From Ilex aquifolium (taxonomy: Eukaryota; Streptophyta; Magnoliopsida; Aquifoliales; Aquifoliaceae), in contig OX637391.1 in assembly GCA_951799425.1 (NCBI GenBank), positions 23,298,551-23,362,550 on the forward strand: DNA of 64,000 nt. Direction: 5' to 3'. The translations under genes were made by a program, and so were the position numbers. Position 1 is the first letter of the stretch, and each line of letters starts with the position of its first letter. Of the stretch, positions 34,905-44,778 are shown in pieces. The notes under the pieces were generated by a model that saw only the letters and a list, made by a program, of their open reading frames with translations, did not search any database and had not been told where the DNA came from.

Positions 34905-36203
34905 TCATCGCTGCATTTGACGAGAGGGTTTTGAATCCTCTTCAAGGTATATGGCATGATTGCAGATTAATGGGCTTATACCTTTCAAGTCAGCGATGGT
35001 CCATCCAATGGTACTTTTATGACTTCGAAGAACTTCAATCAGTTTGGGTGCCCATGTCTCAACAGTATGAGTAGGGCCACTTGGTGGATTTGGGTCATCA
35101 TCTGTTATTTCTGATGAGATGAGTTCTAACAGAGATGATTCAGTAGGATCCTCACAGAATGTATCATCCAGATGTTCCTGTATCAAAGATTCTATGGAGT
35201 TTACTTCCCTTTCTTCCTTTTCTTCTTCTGGATGTTTAGCAATATTGAAAATGTTCATTTCGAGAGTCATATTCCCAAAAGTTAATTTCATGACTCCATT
35301 CCTGCAATTGATTAAGGCATTTGAAGTTGCTAGGAATGGCCGACCAAGAATGACGGGAATTTGGTTCTCCTTATTTATTGCTGGTTGAGTATCCAGAACA
35401 ATGAAGTCAACAGGGAAGACAAAACTATCTACTTGGACAAGCACATCTTCAACAATCCCTCTGGGGGTTTTGACAGATCTGTCAGCCAACTGGAGTGTGA
35501 CACAAGTGGGTTTAAGTTCACCCAAACCCAACTGCTGATAGACATAGTAGGGTAGCAAATTAACGCTGGCTCCAAGGTCTAACAATGCTTGTTCAATCCT
35601 GAAGTTCCCAATGATACATGAGACAGTCAGACACCCCGGGTCTTTGTATTTTGGAAGGGTTTTATATTGAAGAAGAGCACTAGCTTGTTCCGTTAGGAAA
35701 GCTCTCTTTTGGACATTCTGGCTTCTCTTGATTGTGCACAAGTCTTTTAGAAACTTGGCATAAGACGGGACTTGTTTGATTGCATCCAGAAGTGGGATGT
35801 TGATATTTACTTGCTTAAAAAGCTCATAAATTTCAGGCTGATTTTTCACTTTATGTTTGGTTTTGAGTCGATGAGGAAACGGAGCCGGAATGAGATACGA
35901 AGGTTCCCTTTTCTCAGAAGGTTCTGGCTCTTGTTCAATCATAGGCTCAGGGTCTTTCTCAAGTTCAGTCTCAATTGGTTCAGATGATGGATTGGTTGAG
36001 CTTGACTCAGGTCTTGGCTTGGGAATGAGTATGTCTCTGATTGTCTTGTCAATCACCTTGCCACTTCTTAATGTCGTGACAACTTGGGCTTGGTCTTGGG
36101 TGTTTCCTGTTGTTGAAGGGTTCCCTACATGGAATTGGCCTTGTGGTTGTTTTGGTTGGGCAGGAAACTTGCCCTTTTCGTGTATGACCATGGACTGAGT
36201 CAA
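34905..36203 (-). pseudogene. Element B protease region of the polyprotein
   Basis: It is in frame with the flanking parts and bounded by TAG (36246-36248) and TGA (34905-34907). It holds VVTTLRSGK (common before Athila protease), APFPHRL, and the aspartic protease motif ALLDLGASVNLLPYYVYQQL near residue 210, with DLGA in place of the usual D-S/T-G-A. It continues PVILGRPFLATSNALINCRN, the second conserved protease part. It ends KPSRQMQR before the stop. Element D has RRLNP at that point, so the stop most likely replaced an arginine codon. Confidence 0.88.
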
Positions 36204-36245
36204 CTTTTGGATGTGGCTTTTAAGATCCTCAAAAGATTGAGTGGT

Positions 36246-37562
36246 CTAGGTTTTGAAATCAGTGAAAGCCTGTGTGGAATTATTGTTATAATTCATTTGG
36301 CTTTGCATGAACTGATTTAGTGTGTCCTCAAGGTTCCTCTTTTGTGGTGGTTGATATGGTTGATATGCAGGAGGTCCTTGGGGTGGTGGGTATGGCCCTT
36401 GTTGTTGGTTCATGGGTATTGGTTGTGTGTTCTTCCAACTGAAGTTAGGGTGGTTTCGCCACCCTGGATTGTATGTTTCAGAATATGGGTTGGAGTAGGG
36501 CTTGTCGAAGTTGGAAACTGCATGTGTTTGTTCCAACAAGACTTCTTTGAATGCTGGGATGGTGGGACACTCCCCAGTAAGGTGTCCTGTTAGCGCACAG
36601 ATTCCACACACTTGCTCGGTGGAAGGGCTAACATCAACTTGATGGACTTTCTTCATCTCCAAAGCTTCAAGTTTTCGAGACAATGTGGACATTTTTGCTT
36701 TCAAGTCATCATCCTCTCTCAAGACATATTTTCCTCATTGGGACATAGATGGTCTGGCTTCTACAGTGGTAGGGGAGGCTGAATCCCACATCTGAGAACT
36801 GTCAGATATGGTGTCGAAAAAATTGAATGCCTCCTCCGGACTTTTTCCCATGAATTCTCCTTGGGCCATCATTTCGACAAACTGACGTAGTCTAGAGGGT
36901 AAGGAGTCATAGAAAAATCCTACCAAAGTCCAATTTTCAAAAGCATGATGTGGGCAGGATTGGAGCAGATCTTTGAATCTCTCCCAACTTTGATAAAAAG
37001 TTTCTCCTTCTTTAATCGCAAAATTCATGATTTGCCTTTTTAGTGCATTTGTGCGGTGTAGAGGAAAAAACTTTCTAAAAAATTCATTTTGTAATGCTTG
37101 CCAGTTGGGTATTGAAAAAGCTTTTAAAGAATTTAACCATTGTTTGGCTCTATCCCTCAAGGAGAAAGAAAACAGTTTCATTTTGGCCAATTCAGAATTG
37201 TCTTGAAATGTTCCATACACTTCCTCAAAATCTTTCATATGCAGATATGGATTTTCTGCATCCAATCCATGAAACACGGGTAATAACTGCACTGTCCCCG
37301 GCTTTACAGTAAAGAGGGGAGCATTTTCAGGAAAAATAAAACAAGAGGGGACACTATTTCTTGTGGGATTTAAGTAATCCCGCAAAGTTCGGATGTTAGG
37401 GACCTCCTCCTCTCTCATAGGGACTTCTCCATTTCTTTCATTATTTGTCATACTACCCTCACAAGAGTCTGCTACTGATCTAGGTGAATTAGGTTCAGGC
37501 TGATTCACGGACTCACACGATTCTGCCGGCAAATTTTGGAAGCGAGGAGTGCCCTCAGTCAT
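36246..37562 (-). pseudogene. Element B gag and nucleocapsid, with in-frame stop
   Basis: The start at 37562 opens 275 codons ending at TGA (36735-36737), and the same frame continues to TAG at 36246-36248. The capsid-like part has LRDYLNPTRNSVPSCF, LLPVFHGLDAENPYLHMKDF, KLFSFSLRDRAKQWL, FFRKFFP and SWERFKDLLQSCPHH, as in Athila gag. The zinc knuckle CGICALTGHLTGEC fits CX2CX4HX4C exactly. The TAG lies in FKT-stop-TTQS, where glutamine fits, so CAG to TAG is likely. gag and pol share one frame with no programmed frameshift. Confidence 0.88.
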
Positions 37563-37657
37563 AAAGAAAATAAAACAAAGTTATTTACAGTAAACCAAAG
37601 AGTATACACAACGTTGAAGGTCTTTTTACCTTTCACCTTAAAACACCTTTTAAAGGT

Positions 37658-37675
37658 TCCCCGGTAACGGCGCCA
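37658..37675 (-). other. Element B primer binding site (tRNA-Asp)
   Basis: The minus strand reads TGGCGCCGTTACCGGGGA, one mismatch from the tRNA-Asp complement found in A and D. It lies six bases inside the 5' LTR. Confidence 0.9.
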
Positions 37676-37681
37676 AAAACT

Positions 37682-39628
37682 TGTTCTTGATCCGAAATGT
37701 GTACACCCAAGTGCAGGCGGTCAAGCTGTAGTAATAATCCGGTTTGAGTCCGGAGTCGAATCCACATGGAACTTTTGTTGATATTTCTGAGGTGAGCAGT
37801 GGTAGAGACCTATTGATTGTAACCCTTGAGATTTGTTGTGAGATATGATTTTTCCTGGACAGAATATAAGATTCTTTCCAAGAGGATTTTCTTAACAAAA
37901 CAAGACATAAGTGCTAATTAAAAAGAGTCACTCTTTAGTGCAAGGATCTGGACATGTAGTTAGTTATCCGGTTTGTCATAATTGTGCTTGATAACTCAAT
38001 TAACTCCCATGTCAACAGCAAGTTAATCGGAAGATAAAGATGGATTGTGAGAATTAAGAACATGATTCCGATGTCTTTCTAGAAGTTTACAAGAATTGCC
38101 TGTGCCGAGACTTAACCCGTCTACAAACAAGCAAGTGTTTCTACAAGACATCCAATCATGATATTAATATTCCATTCTTTAAATGAAGTACAATAAGGGG
38201 GAATATTGAGGGGTAGTCATGAGGATCTAGCCGGGGTACTTGCCTTGAACTGATGAGTCTTTCTATGCAAGAGTCATCGGTGTCATAGAAAGAACCCACA
38301 ATTATACAAAGTACCCTAGCTTTGCTAGATGCAATCAATCATCCAATAACAAGAGGAAATAAGCGTCAAGCATAGAAACATTGCACAAATATGATTCCCG
38401 GATAACTTATACATGCCCTTCTCCTCTTACTAAAGAGTGAATGAGAAACTACTCACTCTTCATGGCTTGGGTAAAGCTAGAAAAGTGAGTGATGCTCATC
38501 CCTCCAAGTAGAGAACTTAAAAGATAAAGTAACAACAAACACGGAGCCAATCTTTAACAAAGAATGGGTGAATCACGTTCCACCCTTCACGGCTTTGGTA
38601 AAGCTCTAGAAAAGTGGAAGAGTTTCACTCTTCTAAGAAAGAAAGAAGCTCAAGCAATGGAAGTGAAATGCATGAACAATAAAAGTAGAAGAAAGCTAGT
38701 CACATTTGGAAGGTGGCTTCCTCAACCAAGAATTGGAGGGTTGCTTCCTCAACCAAAAGGTGAGCTATCTCTCTTCTATGCATGTAAAATGAAAGCATAA
38801 ACATAAGCATAAGCATAAAACTACTTTTATAACAAGCAAGAGATGTTGGACTAAAGCCAAATTAATCTCTAAAATAAAGACTTCATACAAGGAAAATAAG
38901 CTAAATCTACAATGAGAGTGGGAGTCTAAGCCTCCATCAACTGTCCTCCTTGGCTCCTTTTAGCTCTCCAACAAGGGGAGTATTTATAGGCAAGAGGAGG
39001 AGACAAGAGGAGGTGAAGGAATAGTATTTGCCGCCCAAGTCCAAGTGAAAAGTCAACCACTCTACTGCCAGTCTGTGGAGAACGTTCGAACGTGAGTTGG
39101 CGTTCGAACGTTGTTTCTGTTTTTGCACTATGGGCGTTCGAACGTTGACTGCTGTTCGAACGTTTCTTCTGTTTTTGCACTATGGGCGTTCGAACGCCAG
39201 ATTTGCTCTGACCCTTTCACTCGAGTGGTCTTTTGGTCTTTTGTGAAGTTCAGTTCCAACTCTATGCAGTAGTTTGGTCATCAATCAACTCAAGTGCACG
39301 TTCGAACGTGAGTTGGCATTCGAACCTGACACTCAAGTGCTTCAGAACTTCAGTCTTCTTTCCTCACTGCAACACGCCTTCTCTTAGTAGTTGAGTCTGC
39401 GACAGTGTAATGTGGACATTCGAATGTGAGTTGGCGTTCGAACGTTCTGGCTGTGTTCCAAGCTTCTCCAATTTTGGCTCTAATGTGCTGGTGTTGCATC
39501 CAAGTGTGGTACTTGTTGTTCTTGGGTCCTTGTTCAGTTTAGGGCCTGAAATGACATCACTTAAACTCCATCAAAGTACAATTAGTCTTAAAATGTCACA
39601 ATAATATGTCAATTTTAAGTACTAATCA
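37682..39628 (-). repeat. Element B 5' LTR (right copy, 1947 bp)
   Basis: It begins TGTTCTTGATCC and ends TACTAATCA, with TGTAC duplicated outside. Its length equals that of the left LTR. The plus-strand frame at 38564-38800, repeated in all four LTRs of this family, is antisense and not called. Confidence 0.95.
38981..39444 (-). promoter_or_regulatory. Element B LTR promoter: palindrome array and TATA box
   Basis: Palindromes of the CGTTCGAACG type start at 39083, 39101, 39135, 39153, 39187, 39299, 39317, 39417 and 39435. Four pairs are spaced exactly 18 bp, and the first three groups start 52 bp apart. The TATA box (CCTATAAATA on the minus strand, 38981-38990) lies about 90 bp downstream. 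CTGTTTTTGCACTATGGG separates groups. Each perfect site holds three CpG. Confidence 0.65.
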
Positions 39629-39633
39629 TGTAC

Positions 39634-40507
39634 TAAATGCGAACCAAAGATGAAGCATTTAGTTTCTTTAAATGTTACAAAACGAAAGTAGAAAATCAAT
39701 AGGAAAAAAAATAAGATTTTCTGCAGTAATAGGAGTGGAGAATAATTTCCCAATGAATTTTCTACATATTGTGAAGGGCATGAAATTATACAACAAACAT
39801 TAGCACTGTATACACGTCAACAAAATGGTTTGGCTGAAAGAAAAAATAGAACATTAGTTCACATGATTAATGCAATGATTTTATCTGCAAAATTTCCATT
39901 AAATTTATGGGGTGAAGCATTACTTGATGCATGTCATGTACACAATAGAATTCCACCGAGGCAAATGCATGTTTCACCTTATGAGTTATGAAATGGAAGA
40001 AACCCAAATTTTGACTATCTTAAAGTGTGGGGGTGCTGGGCCTTTTTATAGGGAACCTGATATAAAGAGAACTAAACTAGGGCCACGAGCGATTAGAAGT
40101 GTGTTTATGGGATATGCACAGAATTCAAAAGTATACAAATTATTGAACTTGGAGTCTAATGTTATAGTGGATAAGAGATGGAAAATTTATATAAGATAAA
40201 TAATGTACTGATTTTGTGCCTATACCTATAACCCCAAAATTGATAACACGCAACCTTCACAAGCTGACTTACCTCTTATCACACTTGATATTGAGATGAA
40301 TCAGAGGAAAAAAAATAATATCTCTTCTAAACCAAGGAAAAGTCAGAGAATTAGAAAGAAAAGAATTTAAGTCTTGATTTCATTTTATAACAATCTATAG
40401 TCTTTCTGGTTGAAGGTAACTGAACCACCATATTTCATAAGATACACATTTTATTGAATATTGAAGATGATCCTAAGACTTATAATAAGACAGTATCATC
40501 TAGAGAT
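39634..40507 (+). pseudogene. Copia G integrase fragment
   Basis: After element B the copia frame resumes with TKDEAFSFFKCYKTKVENQ, then NEFSTYCEGHEI, then TRQQNGLAERKNRTLVHMIN and LWGEALLDACHVHNRIP. This is the integrase core with its QQNG-AERKNRTL signature, and more decayed sequence runs on to solo LTR C at 40508. Numerous stops are present. The canonical T-P-QQNG has changed to T-R-QQNG. Confidence 0.82.
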
Positions 40508-41118
40508 TGTAACACCCCAAAACACACCCTGGACGGCATTACATTCTAAAACATTCATATCATGAGAGCACTAATATAATTCCTTAAGAAATGAGACTTC
40601 ATTTGCCATCCACAATATTTACAAAGTAATCCAAAAGAATAAGCTCAAATTATGGCTATTACATCTCAAAAATTAATTAAAGTAGCACAGCGGAATAAAC
40701 AAAAGAAACTAGACTACACAATGTTCCAAAAGAATGTCCTAGTCTAGTACAAAAGGAAAGGAGGTCGCTCGATGCGTCCACCTCGGGATCCACACTCCCG
40801 TCCAGTGGAGTATCCCAAGTAGCGGGCTCCTCGACCCTTACGTCCTCCTCAAGCAGGTAATCTGAAAAATGTTAGCGGTAGGGGGTGAGCACAAAGCTCT
40901 GTAGAAAAATTCTCTTAAACCCATACAAGGTTTAGAAAAGCATTTAAAACGGTCGGTCTCATTTTTAACATAACATAGATACATAATCTGAAATAAAACA
41001 GTGACATTTAAAAAGGATCTCAAGTTTATGTAAAAACATTACTTAAATGAATAAACAAGTACCACATACAAATAATCACCATTTATTTGCCATAAACACT
41101 TTCCAACAATTCTTTCGG

Positions 41119-41257
41119 TAGGTGGCATACTTTAGGGTAACCTCCACCCCCATTATTTCGGTAGGTGGCATACTTTAGGGTAACCTCCACCCCCATTCAT
41201 TTCGGTAGGTGGCATACTTTAGGGTAACCTCCACCCCCATTCATTTCGGTAGGTGGC
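41119..41257. repeat. 43/44-bp tandem repeat, left part (split by element D)
   Basis: Units begin CGGTAGGTGGCATACTTTAG and continue GGTAACCTCCACCCCCATT. Three full units and the first bases of a fourth lie here. The rest of the fourth unit and five more follow at 55924-56177. Element D cut the fourth unit and duplicated GTGGC from it. Confidence 0.9.
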
Positions 41258-43365
41258 TGATTAGCACATAACAATGACATGTATGGTGTGCTAATGTGCT
41301 TTTGTTTCACCTTTTTTGTCAATAAATGGGAGTGTTTTGGTTTTGTTTGTGGCTTGATGGAATTTTGGGTGAATGCATGTAAAATGATGTAAATGACATG
41401 ATTTAAACCCCCATGGTGTTATATGAGGCTAATGGAGTGTATGGGGTAGCTTTAAGGATGGTTTGGAGGGGAAAGAAATCCAATTTTTGCTCACAGTCTG
41501 AAAACCTTCCGGAAGGTGTATGTCGGCCTTCCGGAAGGTTTTGCTAAAAACCCTGGAAGCCTTGTTCACAGCTAATACCTTCCGGAAGGTTTTGTCCATT
41601 GGAATGAACCTTCCGGAAGATTTTAGCTACTGGAGTAAAACCTTCCGGAAGGACTTGTCTACTGGAATGGACCTTCCGGAAGGTTTTGCCTTGGGTTTCT
41701 TTTTTACTGCCAAAATCTTCCGGAAGGTTTTGTTTTCTGGAATGAACCTTCCGGAAGATTTTAGCTACTGGAGTAAAACCTTCCGGAAGGACTTGTCTAC
41801 TGGAATGGACCTTCTGGAAGGTTTTGCCTTGGGTTTCTTTTTGACTGCCAAAATCTTCCGGAAGGTTTTGTTTTCTGGAATGAACCTTCCGGAAGGTTTT
41901 GGCTACTGGAATGAACCTTCCGGAAGATTTTTGCTACTGATGTCGACCTTCCGGAAGTTCTTGCATTTGATTCTTTTCATTTAACTGTTCTTTCAGCGAC
42001 CTTCCGGTAGGTGTATGTCGACCTTCCGGAAGGTTTTTGCACTTTTCTCCAGACAGCCTGTAACTCAACTTTGCGGCTTGGAGGGTCCCACATGCACTTC
42101 TCCTACATGCTTCCTGACATCCCTTACACATCTTGGAGCCTCCCTCACCCCTGCATTGATTTGGATGAGTCTTGATAATTAATGAAGAGAGAGAAGAAGA
42201 AGGAAGCTTGGTGGGCAGACAGCTCTGCCTCACCCCCTGTCCAGCCCATGTTGCTGCACCCCTAGTGATGGAGATCAACTCTGTAGACCTCCCTCTCTCT
42301 CCAGGCACGTTTTGGGGGGAAAGCAAGAGTCTCCTTGGGGGGGTATTCATGGATGATGTATTGTATGATATAGTTTGAGAGAGAGGAGCTCTAGGAGAGA
42401 AGAAGATGAATAGTGGTTTTTAGAGAGAGAAAGTGACGATTTTACCATTTCTCCTACTGCATTTGTCTTGTAATCTTGAGTAAGAATCTTAGTAGTTCAT
42501 TGAATGCCATAAATGTTGTTTTCCCTTCATGTTTGGTTAGTTGAATGCTCCCATTTATGTTCTACCATTAATGCTTTCAAGATTATTCTTGTTCATAGAT
42601 ATAAAATAGCTTTTCATTTCATTCACTTCTAGTCTAGGATTTCTTGCACTTAGTTACTTAAAAACTCCATAGCCTTAGAATGCATTACCTTTACATTATC
42701 ATGTCTAGTTCAAGTATGAGTAGCTAAGCACTTTTTGTTGGCAAGACCAAGGGGAATCCTCATTGGGGTATACCATTTCAACTCTTTCTACACCCTCCCT
42801 TTAGAGTCCCATGGTTCGGTTTGACCGGATTGAAGGTGGATGATTTGGTGAGTCTTTGATAACCCGCAGGCCTAGTCACGGTTTATGCTTAGGCACTCAC
42901 CATCATCATCCTCGGCTTCCCGTGAATCAACCGTTCATTCTTGCTCAATCGGAGGAGTGTTTTGAGTTGAGATAGTATACCCATTGGAGGGATCTCTTGG
43001 AATTGCCAACACTTGTTTTCTCATTCTAATTTCACCAACACACACTTCACCAAACAATTTCCAACAACAAGAATTTTACACTTTCTTTTGCACTAAATCA
43101 CTTTCACATTTGCTCACTTCCTTCCCTGTGGAATCGACCTTGGAATACTTTCCAAGTAAAACACAACTCACGAAAGTCTCCTTGCGATTGGGGAGCATTT
43201 TTGTGCATACACATTCCATATCTACATCATCCCATTTCCCTTTCCTATTGCCCTTTCTTTTCACACTATCCCAAAGGGGGAGAAATCCTTCCTTCCGCTC
43301 ATACATTGCATCATTTGAAGGATAGTAGTTAAAGGGTTAGGAATAGGATTGTTTTTTATCAATCA
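41258..43365 (+). repeat. Element D 5' LTR (2108 bp)
   Basis: It begins TGATTAGCACATAAC and ends TTTATCAATCA. The first third is filled with CTTCCGGAAG palindromes. A TATA-like ATATAAAATA is at about 42598, but I cannot fix the promoter start. The long plus-strand frame at 41520-41984 and the minus-strand frame at 41934-42350 arise from the repeats and are not genes. Confidence 0.95.
41506..42032 (+). promoter_or_regulatory. Element D LTR palindrome array with heat-shock-element matches
   Basis: About 14 perfect CTTCCGGAAG sites and two near copies (CTTCTGGAAG, CTTCCGGTAG) occur, most spaced 31-32 bp. Where the preceding bases are TGAAC the result is tGAAccTTCcgGAAg, an exact nGAAnnTTCnnGAAn. 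Such sites are at 41605-41619, 41743-41757, 41881-41895 and 41912-41926. Part of the array is a tandem copy of a unit of about 138 bp. Heat induction is inferred, not shown. Confidence 0.6.
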
Positions 43366-43369
43366 TTTT

Positions 43370-43387
43370 TGGCGCCGTTGCCGGGGA
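43370..43387 (+). other. Element D primer binding site (tRNA-Asp)
   Basis: TGGCGCCGTTGCCGGGGA is an exact complement of the tRNA-Asp 3' end and lies four bases after the 5' LTR. Confidence 0.93.
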
Positions 43388-43524
43388 AGGCTAGTGTCAA
43401 ATCAAGGAAGTGATTTTCGAACAACGGAGGTAAGTCCCGTGATCTTCATCACGGGCTGAGGTACGTTGTCTTGTGTACATATTCTTGTTTGTTTATAATT
43501 TCATTTGTATAGATATCTTGTTGC

Positions 43525-44778
43525 ATGTGGGGAAGGGACGACTATCACCGATTAGTTAGACAACCCTTAGACCCCAACATGAACATCGACCAAGACCCAC
43601 CCGAAGATGCGGGTGACAATTTTGAAAATGTGGATGCCAACCCAAACATCCAAGGGGGTGGAAATTTTGAAAATGTTGGTGCAAATCCAAATGTTCAAAG
43701 GGGTGGGGGATTACCCGAACATAGGATGCCTAACCCAAGAATGCAATATCCCCCTCCCGATGCTTTTGATAATGAGGATGCTAACCCGAATAGGCAAATG
43801 GGTGGGGGATTCCAACAACCTAGGATGCCCAACCCACGAGTGCAATTTCCCCCACCTAGTAATGAAGGGAACATCCAACTTGACCCTCCACCAAGGACAA
43901 TGCGGGAGTTCCTTCAGCCGACCCGTAGCTCCACACCATCATGCCTTGTCCTTCCTGTCCAAGCACATCTCTTTGTAATCAAACCATGGATGTTGCAACT
44001 ACTCCCTAAATTCCATGGGGTTGAGAAGGAAAACCCTTATAGTCATTTAAAGTCTTATGAGGAAATAGTTGCAACCTTTATCCCAAATTACAACATGGAA
44101 GAGATTGCAAGGATGAAACTTTTCTCTTTTTCCTTGGAGGGTAAGGCAAAGATTTGGTTTGATTCCATGGGACCTCGGACCATGCTATCTTGGGACCATA
44201 TAGTTTCATTCTTTTTGAAAAAGTTTTTTCCGGTTCATAGAACCACTTCATTGAAAAAAGACATTCAAAACTTTTCTGAAAAACCCAATGAACAATTCTA
44301 TCAGTGTTGGGAGCGATATAGAGATTTGATTCAATCCATACCACATCATGGTTTTAAATCGTGGCAATTGGTGAGTTTCTTCTATGAAGGAATCTCACCA
44401 AACCATAGGCAATTTATTGACATGATGTGCAATGGTGAATTTTTGAACAAAGACCCTGACGAGGCCCTTGACTACTTTGGTACCTTGGCTGAAAATGCAC
44501 AATCGTGGGATGTTAGGGATCCAAGTGATGTACCTAGGACAATGCCAGTGAGTAGTCAACCACCACGGGGAGGGATATATGATCTGAAAGACCGGGAGGA
44601 CCTACTTTCCCAAATTTCCAAATTGTCTAGGAAAGTAGATAGCCTTGAGGTGGAAAGGAGACGAGAGGTGTCTCATGTGTCAAGAGCCGAGGAGGCTTGC
44701 TCTATTTGTGGGGGTGTCGATCATTCCACGTCGGAGTGTCCGAGCATTCCGGCACTTAAAGAGACATACCATGAATAG
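43525..44778 (+). pseudogene. Element D gag and nucleocapsid (ends at premature TAG)
   Basis: The first Met at 43525 opens 417 codons. An Asn/Pro-rich N-terminal part with imperfect repeats (NPNIQGGGNFENVGANPNVQ, then MPNPRMQ and MPNPRVQ) precedes the capsid-like domain: MREFLQPTRSSTPSCLVL, LLPKFHGVEKENPYSHLKSY, KLFSFSLEGKAKIWF, CWERYRDLIQSIPHHGF, FFYEGISP. The zinc knuckle CSICGGVDHSTSEC fits CX2CX4HX4C. The stop TAG at 44776 follows YHE, where B has EQTH, so it is probably CAG to TAG. The same frame continues past it into protease, so gag and pol were one polyprotein. Confidence 0.9.

Larger units (their letters stand above)
25520..39628 (-). mobile_element. Element B: full-length Athila-like Ty3/gypsy retrotransposon
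   Basis: Two LTRs of 1947 bp each, TG...CA ends, and identical TGTAC at 25515-25519 and 39629-39633 define the element at 14,109 bp. Minus-strand order is 5' LTR, tRNA-Asp primer site, gag-pol, internal polypurine-like tract, small basic ORF, accessory ORF, spacer, polypurine tract, 3' LTR. gag-pol is one frame with three internal stops. The two LTRs differ at a few percent of positions by eye, more than those of D, so B looks older than D. Confidence 0.95.

Noticed and set aside
38981..39444. Heat-shock elements in the A/B LTRs
   Set aside because: CGTTCGAACG has TTC and GAA touching, without the two-base gap. Only some sites followed by TTC give a two-unit match, which is too weak to claim.
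41520..41984. 154-codon frame in the D LTR, repeated at 54079-54543
   Set aside because: The translation is just the palindrome repeats read in one frame (FRKVL, NLPEDFSYWSK). It lies within U3-like LTR sequence.
41506..42032. CRISPR-like array of palindromic repeats
   Set aside because: The sites are 10-bp palindromes inside a plant LTR with repeated, not unique, spacers, and no cas genes are present.
43370..43387. Possible tRNA gene at the tRNA-Asp match
   Set aside because: Only the 18-base primer complement is present, without the rest of a tRNA. It is a primer binding site.
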